A DNA stretch of 64,000 nucleotides from assembly GCA_009911035.1 (NCBI GenBank), contig QXWO01000009.1, positions 62,001 to 126,000 on the forward strand. The letters run 5' to 3'. This DNA is from Lachnospiraceae bacterium (GTDB taxonomy: Bacteria > Bacillota > Clostridia > Lachnospirales > Lachnospiraceae). The position numbers and the translations under genes were made by a program. Below the pieces are notes generated by a model. That model was not told the DNA's origin. It worked only from the letters and a program-made list of their open reading frames with translations, and ran no database searches. Below, piece after piece: positions 1 to 8,451 of this stretch. Numbering within the stretch: the first letter of the stretch is position 1; the number at the start of each line of letters is the position of its first letter.

Positions 1-425
1 GGACAGTCATAGTGTCCGCTGAAAAGTACAGCGGACAAACGGGGTTTGTCTCCGGCCAGCGCAAACAACAGCTTCAGCAGATAATAAAAAAGTACCACAA
101 AACCACAAAAAGCGGCGGAAACAATCCCAAGACGAAACAGGGGATTTGTGAGGGTTTCTATATAAATGGGGCAGTCCACAGACAGATAAAGGGTGGAAAA
201 AATAACCGCAGTTATCATGCAGACAAGGGGCGTCTTCGGGCTGACGTCCGGGCGGGATTCTGCCAGCTTGTTATCCACATAACCGTAGAAGACAAAGCAG
301 AGAAGAAAAAACACAAGAGTGAAAATATTGCCAGGCTCCATGCGGCCTGCCTTCATAAGCGCCCATGAGGTGAAGAAACTTTGAAGAATTCTTATAATAA
401 GGGAAATTTTCCGGGTGGGTTTCAT
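1..425 (-). CDS. N-terminal part of a multi-pass membrane protein (runs off the left edge)
   Basis: An open frame reads leftward from ATG at 425 to the window edge with no stop, giving 141 residues. A ribosome site (AGGAG, 434-438 on the minus strand) sits 8 bases before the ATG. Hydrophobic segments lie at about residues 34-51, 64-83 and 97-126, separated by short basic or acidic loops, so this is the start of a polytopic membrane protein. I do not recognise the family; large Lachnospiraceae membrane proteins of glycosyltransferase type often begin this way, but that is only a guess. It diverges from the glycosyltransferase gene at 617, and the two share the AT-rich region between them. Confidence 0.6.
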   Translation of the reverse strand, partial: MKPTRKISLIIRILQSFFTSWALMKAGRMEPGNIFTLVFFLLCFVFYGYVDNKLAESRPDVSPKTPLVCMITAVIFSTLYLSVDCPIYIETLTNPLFRLGIVSAAFCGFVVLFYYLLKLLFALAGDKPRLSAVLFSGHYDC

Positions 426-456
426 GACAATAACTCCTATTCTAAAAATAAATCCT

Positions 457-573
457 ATGGTATGATATAGCTGATATGAAATATCTATGGAATGAAATAT
501 TCATGATATGTAATAGCCATGATATGCAATATACCATTAAAAACACTATAAATTATGTTGACGGTACTGTCAA
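457..573. promoter_or_regulatory. AT-rich divergent control region with short ATATG repeats and a palindrome
   Basis: Between the divergent genes lies a very AT-rich stretch with recurring units of the type GATATGNAATA (around 474-530), for example CATGATATGTAATA followed by CATGATATGCAATA. At 558-573 the sequence TTGACGGTACTGTCAA is an almost perfect 16-base palindrome 44 bases before the glycosyltransferase start; it could be an operator or contain a -35 box. No function is demonstrated. Confidence 0.35.
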
Positions 574-616
574 TATTTCTGGCAAATGAACCGCAACAGT
601 TTGGGAGGAATATTCT

Positions 617-1645
617 GTGATTACGATTAGTCTGTGTATGATTGTAAAAAATGAAGAACGGGTTCTTAGCAGGTGCCTTGACAGCATTTCTGATTTAATG
701 GATGAGATTATCATTGTGGATACCGGGTCAGAGGACGGGACGAAGGAGGCTGCGGCTAAGTATACGGATAAGATATACGACTTTGCGTGGACGGGGGATT
801 TTTCGGAGGCAAGGAACTTTGCCTTTTCCAAGGCGGGGTGTGATTATATTTATTCGGCAGATGCGGACGAGGTGCTGGATAAGGAGAACCGGGAAAAGTT
901 CAGGATATTAAAGGAAACGATGCTGCCGGAGGTTGAGATTGTACAGATGTTTTATGGGAACCAGCTTTCCTACGGTACGGTGTACAATTTTGACCGGGAA
1001 CTGCGCCCCAAGCTGTTTAAGAGGCTCCGGACTTTCCAGTGGATTGAGCCTGTCCATGAGATGGTGCGGCTCCTTCCGGTGGTTTTTGACAGTGAGATTG
1101 AAATTACCCATATGCCGGAGTGCAGTCATGGGGGCAGGGATCTGCAGATTTTTGAGAAAATGATACAGGAAGGAAAACAGCTTTCAGCGCGCCTTGCAAA
1201 CATGTACGCCCGGGAACTGCTTATAACAGGGGAGCCGGAGCGGTTACAGAGGGCGGAGGACTATTTTACCCGGATAGCAGATGGGGAGGAGACGAAACCG
1301 GAGCAGATGAAGGAAGCCATCTGTGTGGTGGTAAAGTCCGCCAGAATCCGGGGAGATTTTCTTAAAATGTACTGTTATGCCATGAAGGATATTGCCAGCG
1401 AAGGGGTAAGTGAAGTCTGTCTGGAGCTGGGGGAATATTATTTCCAGAGGAAGGAATATAAGGAAGCCGCTGTGTGGTTTTATAATGCAGTCTATGGGGC
1501 ACAGAGTATCTTAGACATCCATAGCAGTCAGGATCTGCCGCTTCTGGGACTGGCAGAGTGCTATGACGCAATGGGGATGAAGGAGCAGGCGGAAGAATAC
1601 AGACAGCAGGCGGCAGGGATGAAACAGGACTGTGGGGAAAAATAA
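617..1645 (+). CDS. Family 2 glycosyltransferase with C-terminal helical (TPR-like) region
   Basis: 342 residues from a GTG start preceded by GGGAGGAA at 603-610. The first ~100 residues carry the GT2 fold signature: ISLCMIVKNEERVL at the N-terminus, VDTGSEDGT around residue 36, and SADADEVLD near residue 80 as the nucleotide-sugar/metal DxD site. After about residue 190 the chain becomes helical with repeated E/Y/A pattern (for example ELGEYYFQRKEYKEAAVW), typical of the glycosyltransferase-TPR fusion proteins of Firmicutes. It probably transfers a sugar to a cell-surface acceptor from the cytoplasm; acceptor and donor cannot be told. It stands alone, with 220 bases to the next gene. Confidence 0.85.
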   Translation: MITISLCMIVKNEERVLSRCLDSISDLMDEIIIVDTGSEDGTKEAAAKYTDKIYDFAWTGDFSEARNFAFSKAGCDYIYSADADEVLDKENREKFRILKETMLPEVEIVQMFYGNQLSYGTVYNFDRELRPKLFKRLRTFQWIEPVHEMVRLLPVVFDSEIEITHMPECSHGGRDLQIFEKMIQEGKQLSARLANMYARELLITGEPERLQRAEDYFTRIADGEETKPEQMKEAICVVVKSARIRGDFLKMYCYAMKDIASEGVSEVCLELGEYYFQRKEYKEAAVWFYNAVYGAQSILDIHSSQDLPLLGLAECYDAMGMKEQAEEYRQQAAGMKQDCGEK

Positions 1646-1865
1646 CCGTTTTCAAGTGCGGCATGCAGATGGCAGGAAGGAATTTTTAAACACGTTAAAG
1701 GCATTCGCTGCTGGATTTTTGCATGTTACTGGTCAGATACAGAGTGTGACAAGAATTTGTACAGATATCCCAATGCAGGCAGAATAATGCTTGCAGGAGC
1801 GGATGGATAATGTTACCATAGGTAGCGTAGTGCAATGAGATGGATGACTGGAAGGAAGTTTGTGT

Positions 1866-2924
1866 ATGAGCTGGGAAAAGAATGTGAGAAGGGTGACGCC
1901 TTACGTGGCCGGCGAGCAGCCGAAGACGGCAGGTGTCATTAAATTAAATACCAATGAATGTCCTTATCCCCCCGCGCCTGGGGTGAGGGAGATTGCAGAG
2001 AAGATGAACTGCGGGGAATTCCGGCTTTATCCAGATATGAATGCGGAAAAGCTGGTCAATGCCCTTGCAGGGTATTATCATGTAAGGCCGGAGCAGGTAT
2101 TTGTGGGAGTGGGGTCGGATGATGTGCTGGCCATGGCGTTTATGACTTTTTTCAACGGGGAAGCGCCTATTTTGTTCCCTGATATTACTTACTCGTTTTA
2201 TGATGTGTGGGCGGCTCTGTTACGCATACCCTGCCGGACTTGTGCCCTTGATGAAAATTTCTTCATTAAAAAAGAAGACTACTTTGTGCCCAACGGGGGA
2301 ATCATTATTCCTAATCCTAATGCGCCCACAGGTGTTTTTGAGGATATAAGCATGTTCGGGGAGATTGCAGAACGAAACCCGGATTCCGTGGTGATCGTGG
2401 ATGAGGCATACGTGGATTTTGGGGGCAGAAGTGCGATTCCTCTGATTGAAAAGTTTGATAATCTGATGGTGGTCCAGACTTTTTCCAAGTCCCGGGCGAT
2501 GGCCGGGGTGCGGGTAGGATTTGCCATTGCATGTGAAAAGATGATCGGGTATTTAAAGGATGTCAAGTTTTCCTTTAATTCTTATACCATGAACATGCCT
2601 GCCATTGAAATGGGCACGGCGGCAGTTCTCGAGGACGCTTATTTTAAAGAAATTGTCGGAAAAATTGTGAAAACAAGGGAGTGGACGAAGGGGCAGCTTA
2701 AGAGGCTTGGATTTTCCTTTGGGGATTCCATGAGCAATTTCCTGTTTGTGACCCACGAAAAGGTTCCGGCAGAGGACATTTTCCTTGCGTTGAAAGAACA
2801 TAATATTTATGTGAGATACTGGAATAAACCCAGAATAAATAACTATCTGCGCATCACCATAGGTACAGACGGGCAGATGCAGGAACTGGTTTCATTTTTA
2901 GAAAATTACTTAAAGGAGAGGTAG
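1866..2924 (+). CDS. Histidinol-phosphate aminotransferase-type PLP enzyme
   Basis: 352 residues. I chose ATG 1866 because AAGGAAG at 1852-1858 is well spaced for it; a TTG at 1860 is in frame but too close. It is a fold type I aminotransferase of the HisC/CobD type: N-terminal KLNTNECPYPP, PNPNAPTG around residue 150, DEAYVDFGG near 180, and the PLP lysine in TFSKSRAMAGVRVGF near residue 206. HisC converts imidazole-acetol phosphate and glutamate to histidinol phosphate. No other his genes are nearby, so it may serve histidine synthesis from a separate locus or be a broad-range paralogue. It is followed 6 bases later by the DUF368 gene, probably in one transcript. Confidence 0.85.
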   Translation: MSWEKNVRRVTPYVAGEQPKTAGVIKLNTNECPYPPAPGVREIAEKMNCGEFRLYPDMNAEKLVNALAGYYHVRPEQVFVGVGSDDVLAMAFMTFFNGEAPILFPDITYSFYDVWAALLRIPCRTCALDENFFIKKEDYFVPNGGIIIPNPNAPTGVFEDISMFGEIAERNPDSVVIVDEAYVDFGGRSAIPLIEKFDNLMVVQTFSKSRAMAGVRVGFAIACEKMIGYLKDVKFSFNSYTMNMPAIEMGTAAVLEDAYFKEIVGKIVKTREWTKGQLKRLGFSFGDSMSNFLFVTHEKVPAEDIFLALKEHNIYVRYWNKPRINNYLRITIGTDGQMQELVSFLENYLKER

Positions 2925-2930
2925 GGAACA

Positions 2931-3776
2931 ATGATTAAAAATTTATTAAAAGGTATGGTAATGGGTGTGGCGAACATCATCCCCGGTGTCAGCGGGGGAA
3001 CGATGGCGGTTTCCATGGGAATTTATGACAGGATGATTCACAGTGTCACCCATCTGTTTAATGAGTTTAAGGAGAGCATGAAGTTTTTGATCCCTATTTT
3101 TATCGGAATCGGGATTGCACTTGTGGGGCTGTCTTTTATTATCGAACCTGCGTTTGAGCATTTTCCTCTCCAGACCAACTGTCTGTTTATCGGGCTGATT
3201 GTGGGCGGGCTTCCGGCTGTATACAAGAAAGTAAAGGGAAAGGGAATAAAGATAAGCTACATCATTCCGTTTATTTTTTTCTTTGCACTGGTAGTGGGAA
3301 TGGCGGCTATGGGTGAGACAGAAGGCGCGGCGGCGGATCTGTCTTTCAGTCTCTGGTCTGTGATCAAGCTGTTTCTGGTTGGGGTGATTGCCTCTGCAAC
3401 CATGATCATTCCTGGTGTCAGCGGTTCTATGATGCTTTTACTGCTGGGATATTATAATCCTATTATTGCTTCCATCAAGAATTTCATCACAGCCCTCGCA
3501 GCCTTTGATATTGCAGGGATACTCAAAGAGTGCGGCGTGCTGGTGCCTATGGGAATCGGAATTGTTGTGGGGATTTTTGCCATTGCAAAGATCATAGAAG
3601 TGATTTTTGAAAAATTTCCTATTCAGGCATTCTGGGCTATTATCGGTTTGATTGTGGCTTCTCCAATAGCGATTCTGCTTATGGGAAATATAGGGACCAT
3701 TAGCGTGATCAGCGTGCTGGTGAGTGTGGTTACCTTTGCGGTGGGATTTGTTGTTGCCATGAAGCTGGGCGACTAA
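2931..3776 (+). CDS. DUF368 family membrane protein
   Basis: 281 residues, almost entirely hydrophobic with about eight membrane segments. The family hallmark is present twice as an internal repeat: ANIIPGVSGGTMAVSMG near residue 15 and MIIPGVSGSMMLLLLG near residue 158. DUF368 proteins are related to DedA-type lipid carriers, and members have been linked to undecaprenyl-phosphate translocation (PopT); assignment of that role here is inference. The start ATG lies 7 bases after the stop of the aminotransferase, with AGGTAGGGAAC as its ribosome site, so both are likely co-transcribed. Confidence 0.9.
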   Translation: MIKNLLKGMVMGVANIIPGVSGGTMAVSMGIYDRMIHSVTHLFNEFKESMKFLIPIFIGIGIALVGLSFIIEPAFEHFPLQTNCLFIGLIVGGLPAVYKKVKGKGIKISYIIPFIFFFALVVGMAAMGETEGAAADLSFSLWSVIKLFLVGVIASATMIIPGVSGSMMLLLLGYYNPIIASIKNFITALAAFDIAGILKECGVLVPMGIGIVVGIFAIAKIIEVIFEKFPIQAFWAIIGLIVASPIAILLMGNIGTISVISVLVSVVTFAVGFVVAMKLGD

Positions 3777-3810
3777 AAGGAGATACTGGGACGGCTTGGG
3801 AGATGGAGAG

Positions 3811-4635
3811 ATGGAAGCTTATACGGATTTTGCCAGTGTGTATGATATTTTTATGGATCAGACGCCTTACAGAGAATGGGCGGACTTTCTGGCGGATACA
3901 ATAGAAAAATATGGTATTTCAAAACCTGCAGGCGGCAACGTTCCGGCTTCTTTGCCGGATGGGGACGAAGGCGGGGAAATTTTAAGGTCGGAGCGGGATC
4001 TGGTGCTGGATTTGGGCTGCGGAACGGGAACCCTTACAGAACTTTTGTATCAAAAGGGGTACGATATGATTGGCGTGGATAATTCCGAAGAAATGCTGGG
4101 GACAGCTCTTGCCAAAAGGGAAATGTCCGGCAGCGAGATTCTTTACCTTTGTCAGGACATGCGGGAGCTGGATCTGTACAGTACCGTGGGGACGGTGGTA
4201 AGTGTATGTGACTGCGTGAATTATCTTCTGGAAGATGAAGATGTGGAAGAAACCTTTGCACAGGTCAATAATTACCTGCATCCGGGCGGACTTTTTATCT
4301 TTGATTTCAATACGCTTTATAAGTATGAAAAGGTTATAGGCAACGCCACCATTGCGGAGAACCGGGAAGACTGCAGTTTCATCTGGGAAAATTTCTATCA
4401 CGAGGATGAAATGATTAATGAGTATGATCTTACCATATTTGTAAAAGATGATAACGGTCTTTTCCGCCGCTTTACGGAAAACCATTTCCAGAGAGGCTAC
4501 ACCCTGGAGGAAATGCTAAGGTTTGTGGAAAAAGCCGGGATGGAAGTGATATTTACACTGGATGCGGATACCCATGAGAAACCGGGAGAATCCAGTGAGA
4601 GGATTTATGTGGCGGCCAGAGAGTGCCGGAAGTAG
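3811..4635 (+). CDS. Class I SAM-dependent methyltransferase
   Basis: 274 residues from ATG 3811 (MEAYTDFASVYDIFMD); a TTG at 3796 is also in frame. The SAM-binding motif I, VLDLGCGTGTLTELL, is at about residue 67, followed by the acidic motif DMIGVDNSEEML. The N-terminal YDIFMDQTPY is typical of small-molecule or protein methyltransferases of the type common in Firmicutes. Substrate unknown. Residues 36-60 hold a Gly/Asp-rich insertion before motif I. It is 54 bases upstream of hslO. Confidence 0.85.
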   Translation: MEAYTDFASVYDIFMDQTPYREWADFLADTIEKYGISKPAGGNVPASLPDGDEGGEILRSERDLVLDLGCGTGTLTELLYQKGYDMIGVDNSEEMLGTALAKREMSGSEILYLCQDMRELDLYSTVGTVVSVCDCVNYLLEDEDVEETFAQVNNYLHPGGLFIFDFNTLYKYEKVIGNATIAENREDCSFIWENFYHEDEMINEYDLTIFVKDDNGLFRRFTENHFQRGYTLEEMLRFVEKAGMEVIFTLDADTHEKPGESSERIYVAARECRK

Positions 4636-4665
4636 ATTGGTTACTGATGCTTGGAAGAACAGATG

Positions 4666-4684
4666 CGGAACTGGAATAGGAGGA
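4666..4684 (+). repeat. 19-base leader block, copy 1 (ribosome site of hslO)
   Basis: The sequence CGGAACTGGAATAGGAGGA ends in the Shine-Dalgarno site 5 bases before the hslO ATG. The same 19 bases occur exactly at 38624-38642, 39193-39211 and 61613-61631, each directly before a different gene. The preceding ACAGATG is also shared with a degenerate copy near 61502. Confidence 0.85.
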
Positions 4685-4689
4685 TTTAT

Positions 4690-5565
4690 ATGGCGGATTA
4701 TATTGTCAGGGCGTCAGCGGCCGGGGCTCAGATCCGGGCCTTTGGGGCCACAACAAGGGAACTGGCCGAAGCGGCAAGGAAAGCCCATGATACAAGCCCT
4801 GTGGTGACAGCGGCCCTTGGGCGTCTGATGACCGGGGGCGTGATGATGGGGGCCATGCTTAAAGGAGAAAAAGACTTATTGACGCTACAGGTCAGCGGAG
4901 ACGGTCCGGTAAAGGGTATGACGGTTACGGCAGACAGTCAGGGAAATGTGAAGGGCTATGCCATAGAACCTCAGGTTATGCTGCCTCCCAGCCTGGCAGG
5001 GAAGCTGGACGTAGGCGGCGCGGTGGGAAGCGGGATGCTTCGGGTCATCAAGGATATGGGATTAAAAGAGCCTTATGTAGGGCAGACTAATTTGCAGACC
5101 GGAGAAATTGCAGAGGATTTGACCTATTATTTTGCAACCTCCGAACAGGTACCCTCCAGTGTGGGACTGGGGGTTCTGATGGAAAGGGACAACAGGGTAA
5201 AGCAGGCAGGCGGTTTTATCATTCAGTTGATGCCTTTTACGGAGGATAAGGTGATTGGACAGCTTGAACAGAATCTCAAGGAATTCTCCACAGTTACGGC
5301 AGTGCTGGATGAAGGCAGGACGCCGGAGGAAATGCTGGGACTTCTTCTGAAAGGCATGGATATGGAAGTCACGGATACTATGCCTGCAAGATTTTTCTGT
5401 AATTGTGATAAAAAACGGGTGGAGAAGGCAATTGTCAGCATCGGCCGGAAGGAAATCGGTGAGATGATTGCCGAAAATAAAGATATTGAAGTGAACTGTC
5501 ATTTTTGTAATACGTCTTATACGTTTTCAGTGGAAGAGCTTAAGGGACTTCTTAAGCGTGGCTAA
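4690..5565 (+). CDS. hslO: Hsp33 redox-regulated chaperone
   Basis: 291 residues, the usual Hsp33 length. ATG 4690 is set by the AGGAGGA site at 4678-4684 and gives MADYIVRASAAGAQIRAF, the normal N-terminus. The C-terminal zinc/redox centre is intact: CNC near residue 236 and CHFC near residue 270. Hsp33 is a cytosolic holdase switched on by oxidation of these four cysteines, which release zinc and unfold the C-terminal domain. It lies downstream of the methyltransferase and before nadE; co-transcription is possible but not shown. Confidence 0.95.
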   Translation: MADYIVRASAAGAQIRAFGATTRELAEAARKAHDTSPVVTAALGRLMTGGVMMGAMLKGEKDLLTLQVSGDGPVKGMTVTADSQGNVKGYAIEPQVMLPPSLAGKLDVGGAVGSGMLRVIKDMGLKEPYVGQTNLQTGEIAEDLTYYFATSEQVPSSVGLGVLMERDNRVKQAGGFIIQLMPFTEDKVIGQLEQNLKEFSTVTAVLDEGRTPEEMLGLLLKGMDMEVTDTMPARFFCNCDKKRVEKAIVSIGRKEIGEMIAENKDIEVNCHFCNTSYTFSVEELKGLLKRG

Positions 5566-5708
5566 AGTCTGGGAAATAAATTTTAGGCTTATGCAGGAAA
5601 ACGGGTTTTGAGAGTTAACATATAAAAGAATGGGTTTACAGGCAATTGCGAAAGGAAGAACTGTAAACGCTGTGAAAACTTATCTGACGGGAGAGGAAGC
5701 AGGGTATT

Positions 5709-7622
5709 ATGAAGCAGGGATTTGTAAAGGTAGCGGCGGTTACGCCAAAAGTCAAAGTGGCCGATACGGTTTTTAACACAGAGCAGATTTGTGCAGGGAT
5801 AGAAGAAGCGTGGGGAAACGGGGCGAAGGTGATCGTGTTCCCGGAACTTGGCATCAGCGGCTATACCTGTGGGGATTTGTTTTTACAGGAACGGCTTCTT
5901 GCTTCCTGCAGGGAGCAGCTTTTAAAGATAGCGGAATTTACCAGAGGAAAGGATGCCCTTATTTTTGTGGGACTTCCTTTTGAAAAAGAAGGGAAGCTGT
6001 TCAATACGGCGGCGGCTGTCCATGACGGCAGAGTGCTGTGCTTTATCCCCAAAAGTTTTATCCCTTCTTATGGTGAATTTTATGAGGCACGGCATTTTAT
6101 GCCGGGAAATAAAGAGATTGCGGTGGTGTCTTTTAACGGGGAGGAAGTTCCCTTTGGAACCAACATTCTGCTGGAAGCGGAGGGAATGGAAGGCCTTATG
6201 GTGGGGTGTGAAATCTGCGAGGATATCTGGGTGCCCCAGGAGCCTGCCGTTTCCCATGCTTTGGCAGGGGCCACTGTGCTGGTCAATCTTTCCGCATCGG
6301 ACGAGACGATCGGTAAGGGTGCGTACCGGGAAATGTTGGTGAAGTCTTCCAGCGCCAGGCTGATTGCAGGATATATTTATTGCAGCTGCGGGGATGGGGA
6401 GTCCACCCAGGACCTTGTCTATGGAGGCCATGACATGATTGCGGAAAACGGGATTATCATTGCCCAGAGCAAACGGTTTACAAACCAAATTGTCTATGGG
6501 GATCTTGACATCGGCAGGCTGCGGATGGAGCGCAGGAGGATGAACACCTTTCCCTGCGGGGACAGTTCCCGGTATCTGGTGCTTCCCTTTAGACTGGAAA
6601 CGGTGGAGACAAAGCTGGAAAGGACATTTCCCTGTATGCCTTTCGTGCCTTCTGACAAAAGTGAGCGGGAGAGGCGTTGCGAGGAGATTTTATCCATACA
6701 GGCCACAGGCCTTAAGAAGCGGTTTGCCCATACAGGATGCCGTAAAGCGGTTATCGGTGTGTCCGGGGGGCTGGATTCTACTCTGGCACTGCTGGTTACG
6801 GCAAGAACTTTTGATATGCTGGAGATTCCAAGGGAGAATATAACGGCTGTTACTATGCCCTGCTTTGGTACCACGGACAGGACTTATGACAATGCCTGCA
6901 GGCTGACCCGGGTTTTGAAAGCATCGCTGGAAGAAGTGGATATCAAGGAAGCTGTTACCATACATTTCAGGGATATCGGACAGGATATGGACAACCATGA
7001 TGTGACCTATGAGAACGGGCAGGCAAGGGAGCGCACCCAGATATTGATGGACATTGCCAACCGGGAAAACGGAATGGTCATCGGCACCGGGGACATGTCG
7101 GAGCTGGCGCTGGGGTGGGCCACCTACAACGGCGACCATATGTCCATGTACGGGGTAAACGCGGGAGTCCCCAAGACGCTGGTGCGCCATCTTGTGAAAT
7201 ATTATGCGGACACCTGTAAGGATGAAGAACTAAAGGGGGTACTGCTGGATGTGCTGGATACCCCTGTAAGTCCCGAACTCCTTCCTCCTGTGGACGGAAG
7301 GATCGCCCAGAAAACAGAAGATCTGGTAGGACCTTACGAGCTTCATGACTTTTTCCTGTATTACTGCCTGCGGTGCGGGTTTGAGCCTGCCAAAATATAC
7401 CGGCTCGCCCGGGCCTCCTTTGCAGGAGCGTATGAGGACGCCGTGATTTTAAAATGGATGAAGATCTTTTACAAAAGATTCTTTTCCCAGCAGTTTAAAC
7501 GCTCCTGCCTGCCCGACGGCCCTAAAGTGGGAAGTGTGGCAGTATCCCCCAGAGGCGACCTAAGGATGCCTTCGGACGCCTGTGTGCGGATATGGATGGA
7601 ACAGGCAGAAGCGCTTTCATAA
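5709..7622 (+). CDS. nadE: Glutamine-dependent NAD+ synthetase
   Basis: 637 residues with two domains. The N-terminal nitrilase-type glutaminase (residues 1-290) shows its catalytic Glu in FPELGISGYT, Lys in IPKSFIPSYGEFYE and Cys in GCEICEDIW. The C-terminal synthetase (residues 320-637) has the ATP-pyrophosphatase P-loop SGGLDSTLALL near residue 351 and GTGDMSELALGW. The enzyme makes NAD+ from deamido-NAD+, using ammonia channelled from glutamine. The start ATG follows GGGAGAGGAAGCAGGG. It is a stand-alone gene; the 143 bases before it hold nothing I recognise. Confidence 0.95.
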   Translation: MKQGFVKVAAVTPKVKVADTVFNTEQICAGIEEAWGNGAKVIVFPELGISGYTCGDLFLQERLLASCREQLLKIAEFTRGKDALIFVGLPFEKEGKLFNTAAAVHDGRVLCFIPKSFIPSYGEFYEARHFMPGNKEIAVVSFNGEEVPFGTNILLEAEGMEGLMVGCEICEDIWVPQEPAVSHALAGATVLVNLSASDETIGKGAYREMLVKSSSARLIAGYIYCSCGDGESTQDLVYGGHDMIAENGIIIAQSKRFTNQIVYGDLDIGRLRMERRRMNTFPCGDSSRYLVLPFRLETVETKLERTFPCMPFVPSDKSERERRCEEILSIQATGLKKRFAHTGCRKAVIGVSGGLDSTLALLVTARTFDMLEIPRENITAVTMPCFGTTDRTYDNACRLTRVLKASLEEVDIKEAVTIHFRDIGQDMDNHDVTYENGQARERTQILMDIANRENGMVIGTGDMSELALGWATYNGDHMSMYGVNAGVPKTLVRHLVKYYADTCKDEELKGVLLDVLDTPVSPELLPPVDGRIAQKTEDLVGPYELHDFFLYYCLRCGFEPAKIYRLARASFAGAYEDAVILKWMKIFYKRFFSQQFKRSCLPDGPKVGSVAVSPRGDLRMPSDACVRIWMEQAEALS

Positions 7623-7645
7623 ACAGACGGTAAGCCATGTTGTGT

Positions 7646-8128
7646 TTATGTACTGGCTGGTGAAGCTGACGGGCTTGGAGAAGGAGAGGGCACTGCAGCT
7701 TTATCCAGGGAGGTCTTGATGGCATTGAGCAGGACCATGGAGGTATATTTATTGTCATCCGCATAGGTGATATTGTCCAGTGACTGGTTTTTGATAATCT
7801 GGCTGGCGAGATCGTCAAAGGAAGGCTCTAACAGCGGGAACATGGTAGTTACAGCTTCGTCCAGATTTACAATGCGGATATCGTTGATATTGGCTTCATC
7901 TACCGTGACCTCCACATCCACTGCATTATCATTTAAGACCAGGGAAGTGGTGTAAATGCCGGGCACGTAGGTAGCCGCAGGCGTTTCCACAGAAGTGCTT
8001 TCCTTTTTATCTTTTGGCAGGAACATGATAATGAGAAGAATAATAAATAATATTCCCAGCAGTGCAAAGATGCCGGTATATATTAATTCTTTCAGATGAA
8101 GTACAACAATTTTGGTTTTGGAGCTCAT
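7646..8128 (-). CDS. Membrane-anchored extracytoplasmic protein of unknown function
   Basis: 160 residues on the minus strand, convergent with nadE. One membrane segment (about residues 15-38, rich in Ile/Leu/Phe) follows a short basic N-terminus, so the rest is probably outside the cell. The domain after it (residues 50-140) contains VEVTVDEANINDIRIVNL, reminiscent of the beta-strand pattern in FMN-binding-type domains, but no flavinylation motif is visible and I do not rely on it. The C-terminus ends in a Pro-Ser repeat (PSPSPSPSASP), a wall-spanning or linker-like tail. Its start is 140 bases upstream, divergent, from the glnA promoter. Confidence 0.7.
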   Translation of the reverse strand: MSSKTKIVVLHLKELIYTGIFALLGILFIILLIIMFLPKDKKESTSVETPAATYVPGIYTTSLVLNDNAVDVEVTVDEANINDIRIVNLDEAVTTMFPLLEPSFDDLASQIIKNQSLDNITYADDNKYTSMVLLNAIKTSLDKAAVPSPSPSPSASPAST

Positions 8129-8268
8129 AGGATATCCCCGTTACATTCTTTTTACTATAGTATTAATTATGACGGGGATTTATTCCATGTGGAGTCAGAA
8201 ACATTTTTAATACGCAGTTTAAGTGATGCGGGAATTAATTCTGAAAATGGTTTAGGTAATATTGTATA

Positions 8269-8298
8269 TTGACAAATTTACAGAAGTGTTGTTATCAT
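8269..8298 (+). promoter_or_regulatory. glnA promoter
   Basis: A sigma-A type promoter: TTGACA at 8269-8274 and TATCAT at 8293-8298, spaced by 18 bases. Transcription would start near 8304-8306, so the RNA begins at or next to the first leader hairpin. Confidence 0.7.
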
Positions 8299-8303
8299 AG
8301 AAC

Positions 8304-8363
8304 AGGACAAAGGCGTTCTTAGAGCAGCGGCAGACGGCGGCTGTTACAGGGCGTCCTTTTTTT
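8304..8363 (+). promoter_or_regulatory. ANTAR-type antitermination leader with intrinsic terminator
   Basis: P1: AGGAC (8304-8308), hexaloop AAAGGC (8309-8314), GTTCT (8315-8319); the loop has A at position 1 and G at position 4, as in known ANTAR target hairpins. A second stem AGCAGC (8323-8328) can pair with GCTGTT (8340-8345). A terminator is formed by GACGGCGGCTG (8333-8343), TTA, CAGGGCGTC (8347-8355) followed by seven T (8357-8363). The second stem and the terminator share bases 8340-8345, so they exclude each other: an ANTAR protein holding P1-P2 would allow read-through into glnA. The loop of the second stem is 11 bases rather than a clean hexaloop, which is the weak point. Confidence 0.7.
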
Positions 8364-8451
8364 GTGGGCAAGGACCCGGGGATTTCCGTGGACAAGGGCA
8401 AAGCCGGGGAAGAGGCATGAAGTGTGATTGTGTATGGTATAGTGGAAAGGA

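Noticed and set aside
12-368. A 118-residue open frame on the plus strand at the left edge
   Set aside because: It lies antisense to the membrane protein frame on the minus strand, which has a ribosome site and hydrophobic segments; the plus-strand product has no plausible domain.
1646-1865. Possible riboswitch or T-box leader before the HisC-type gene
   Set aside because: No specifier loop, T-box core or terminator hairpin could be recognised in this 220-base gap.
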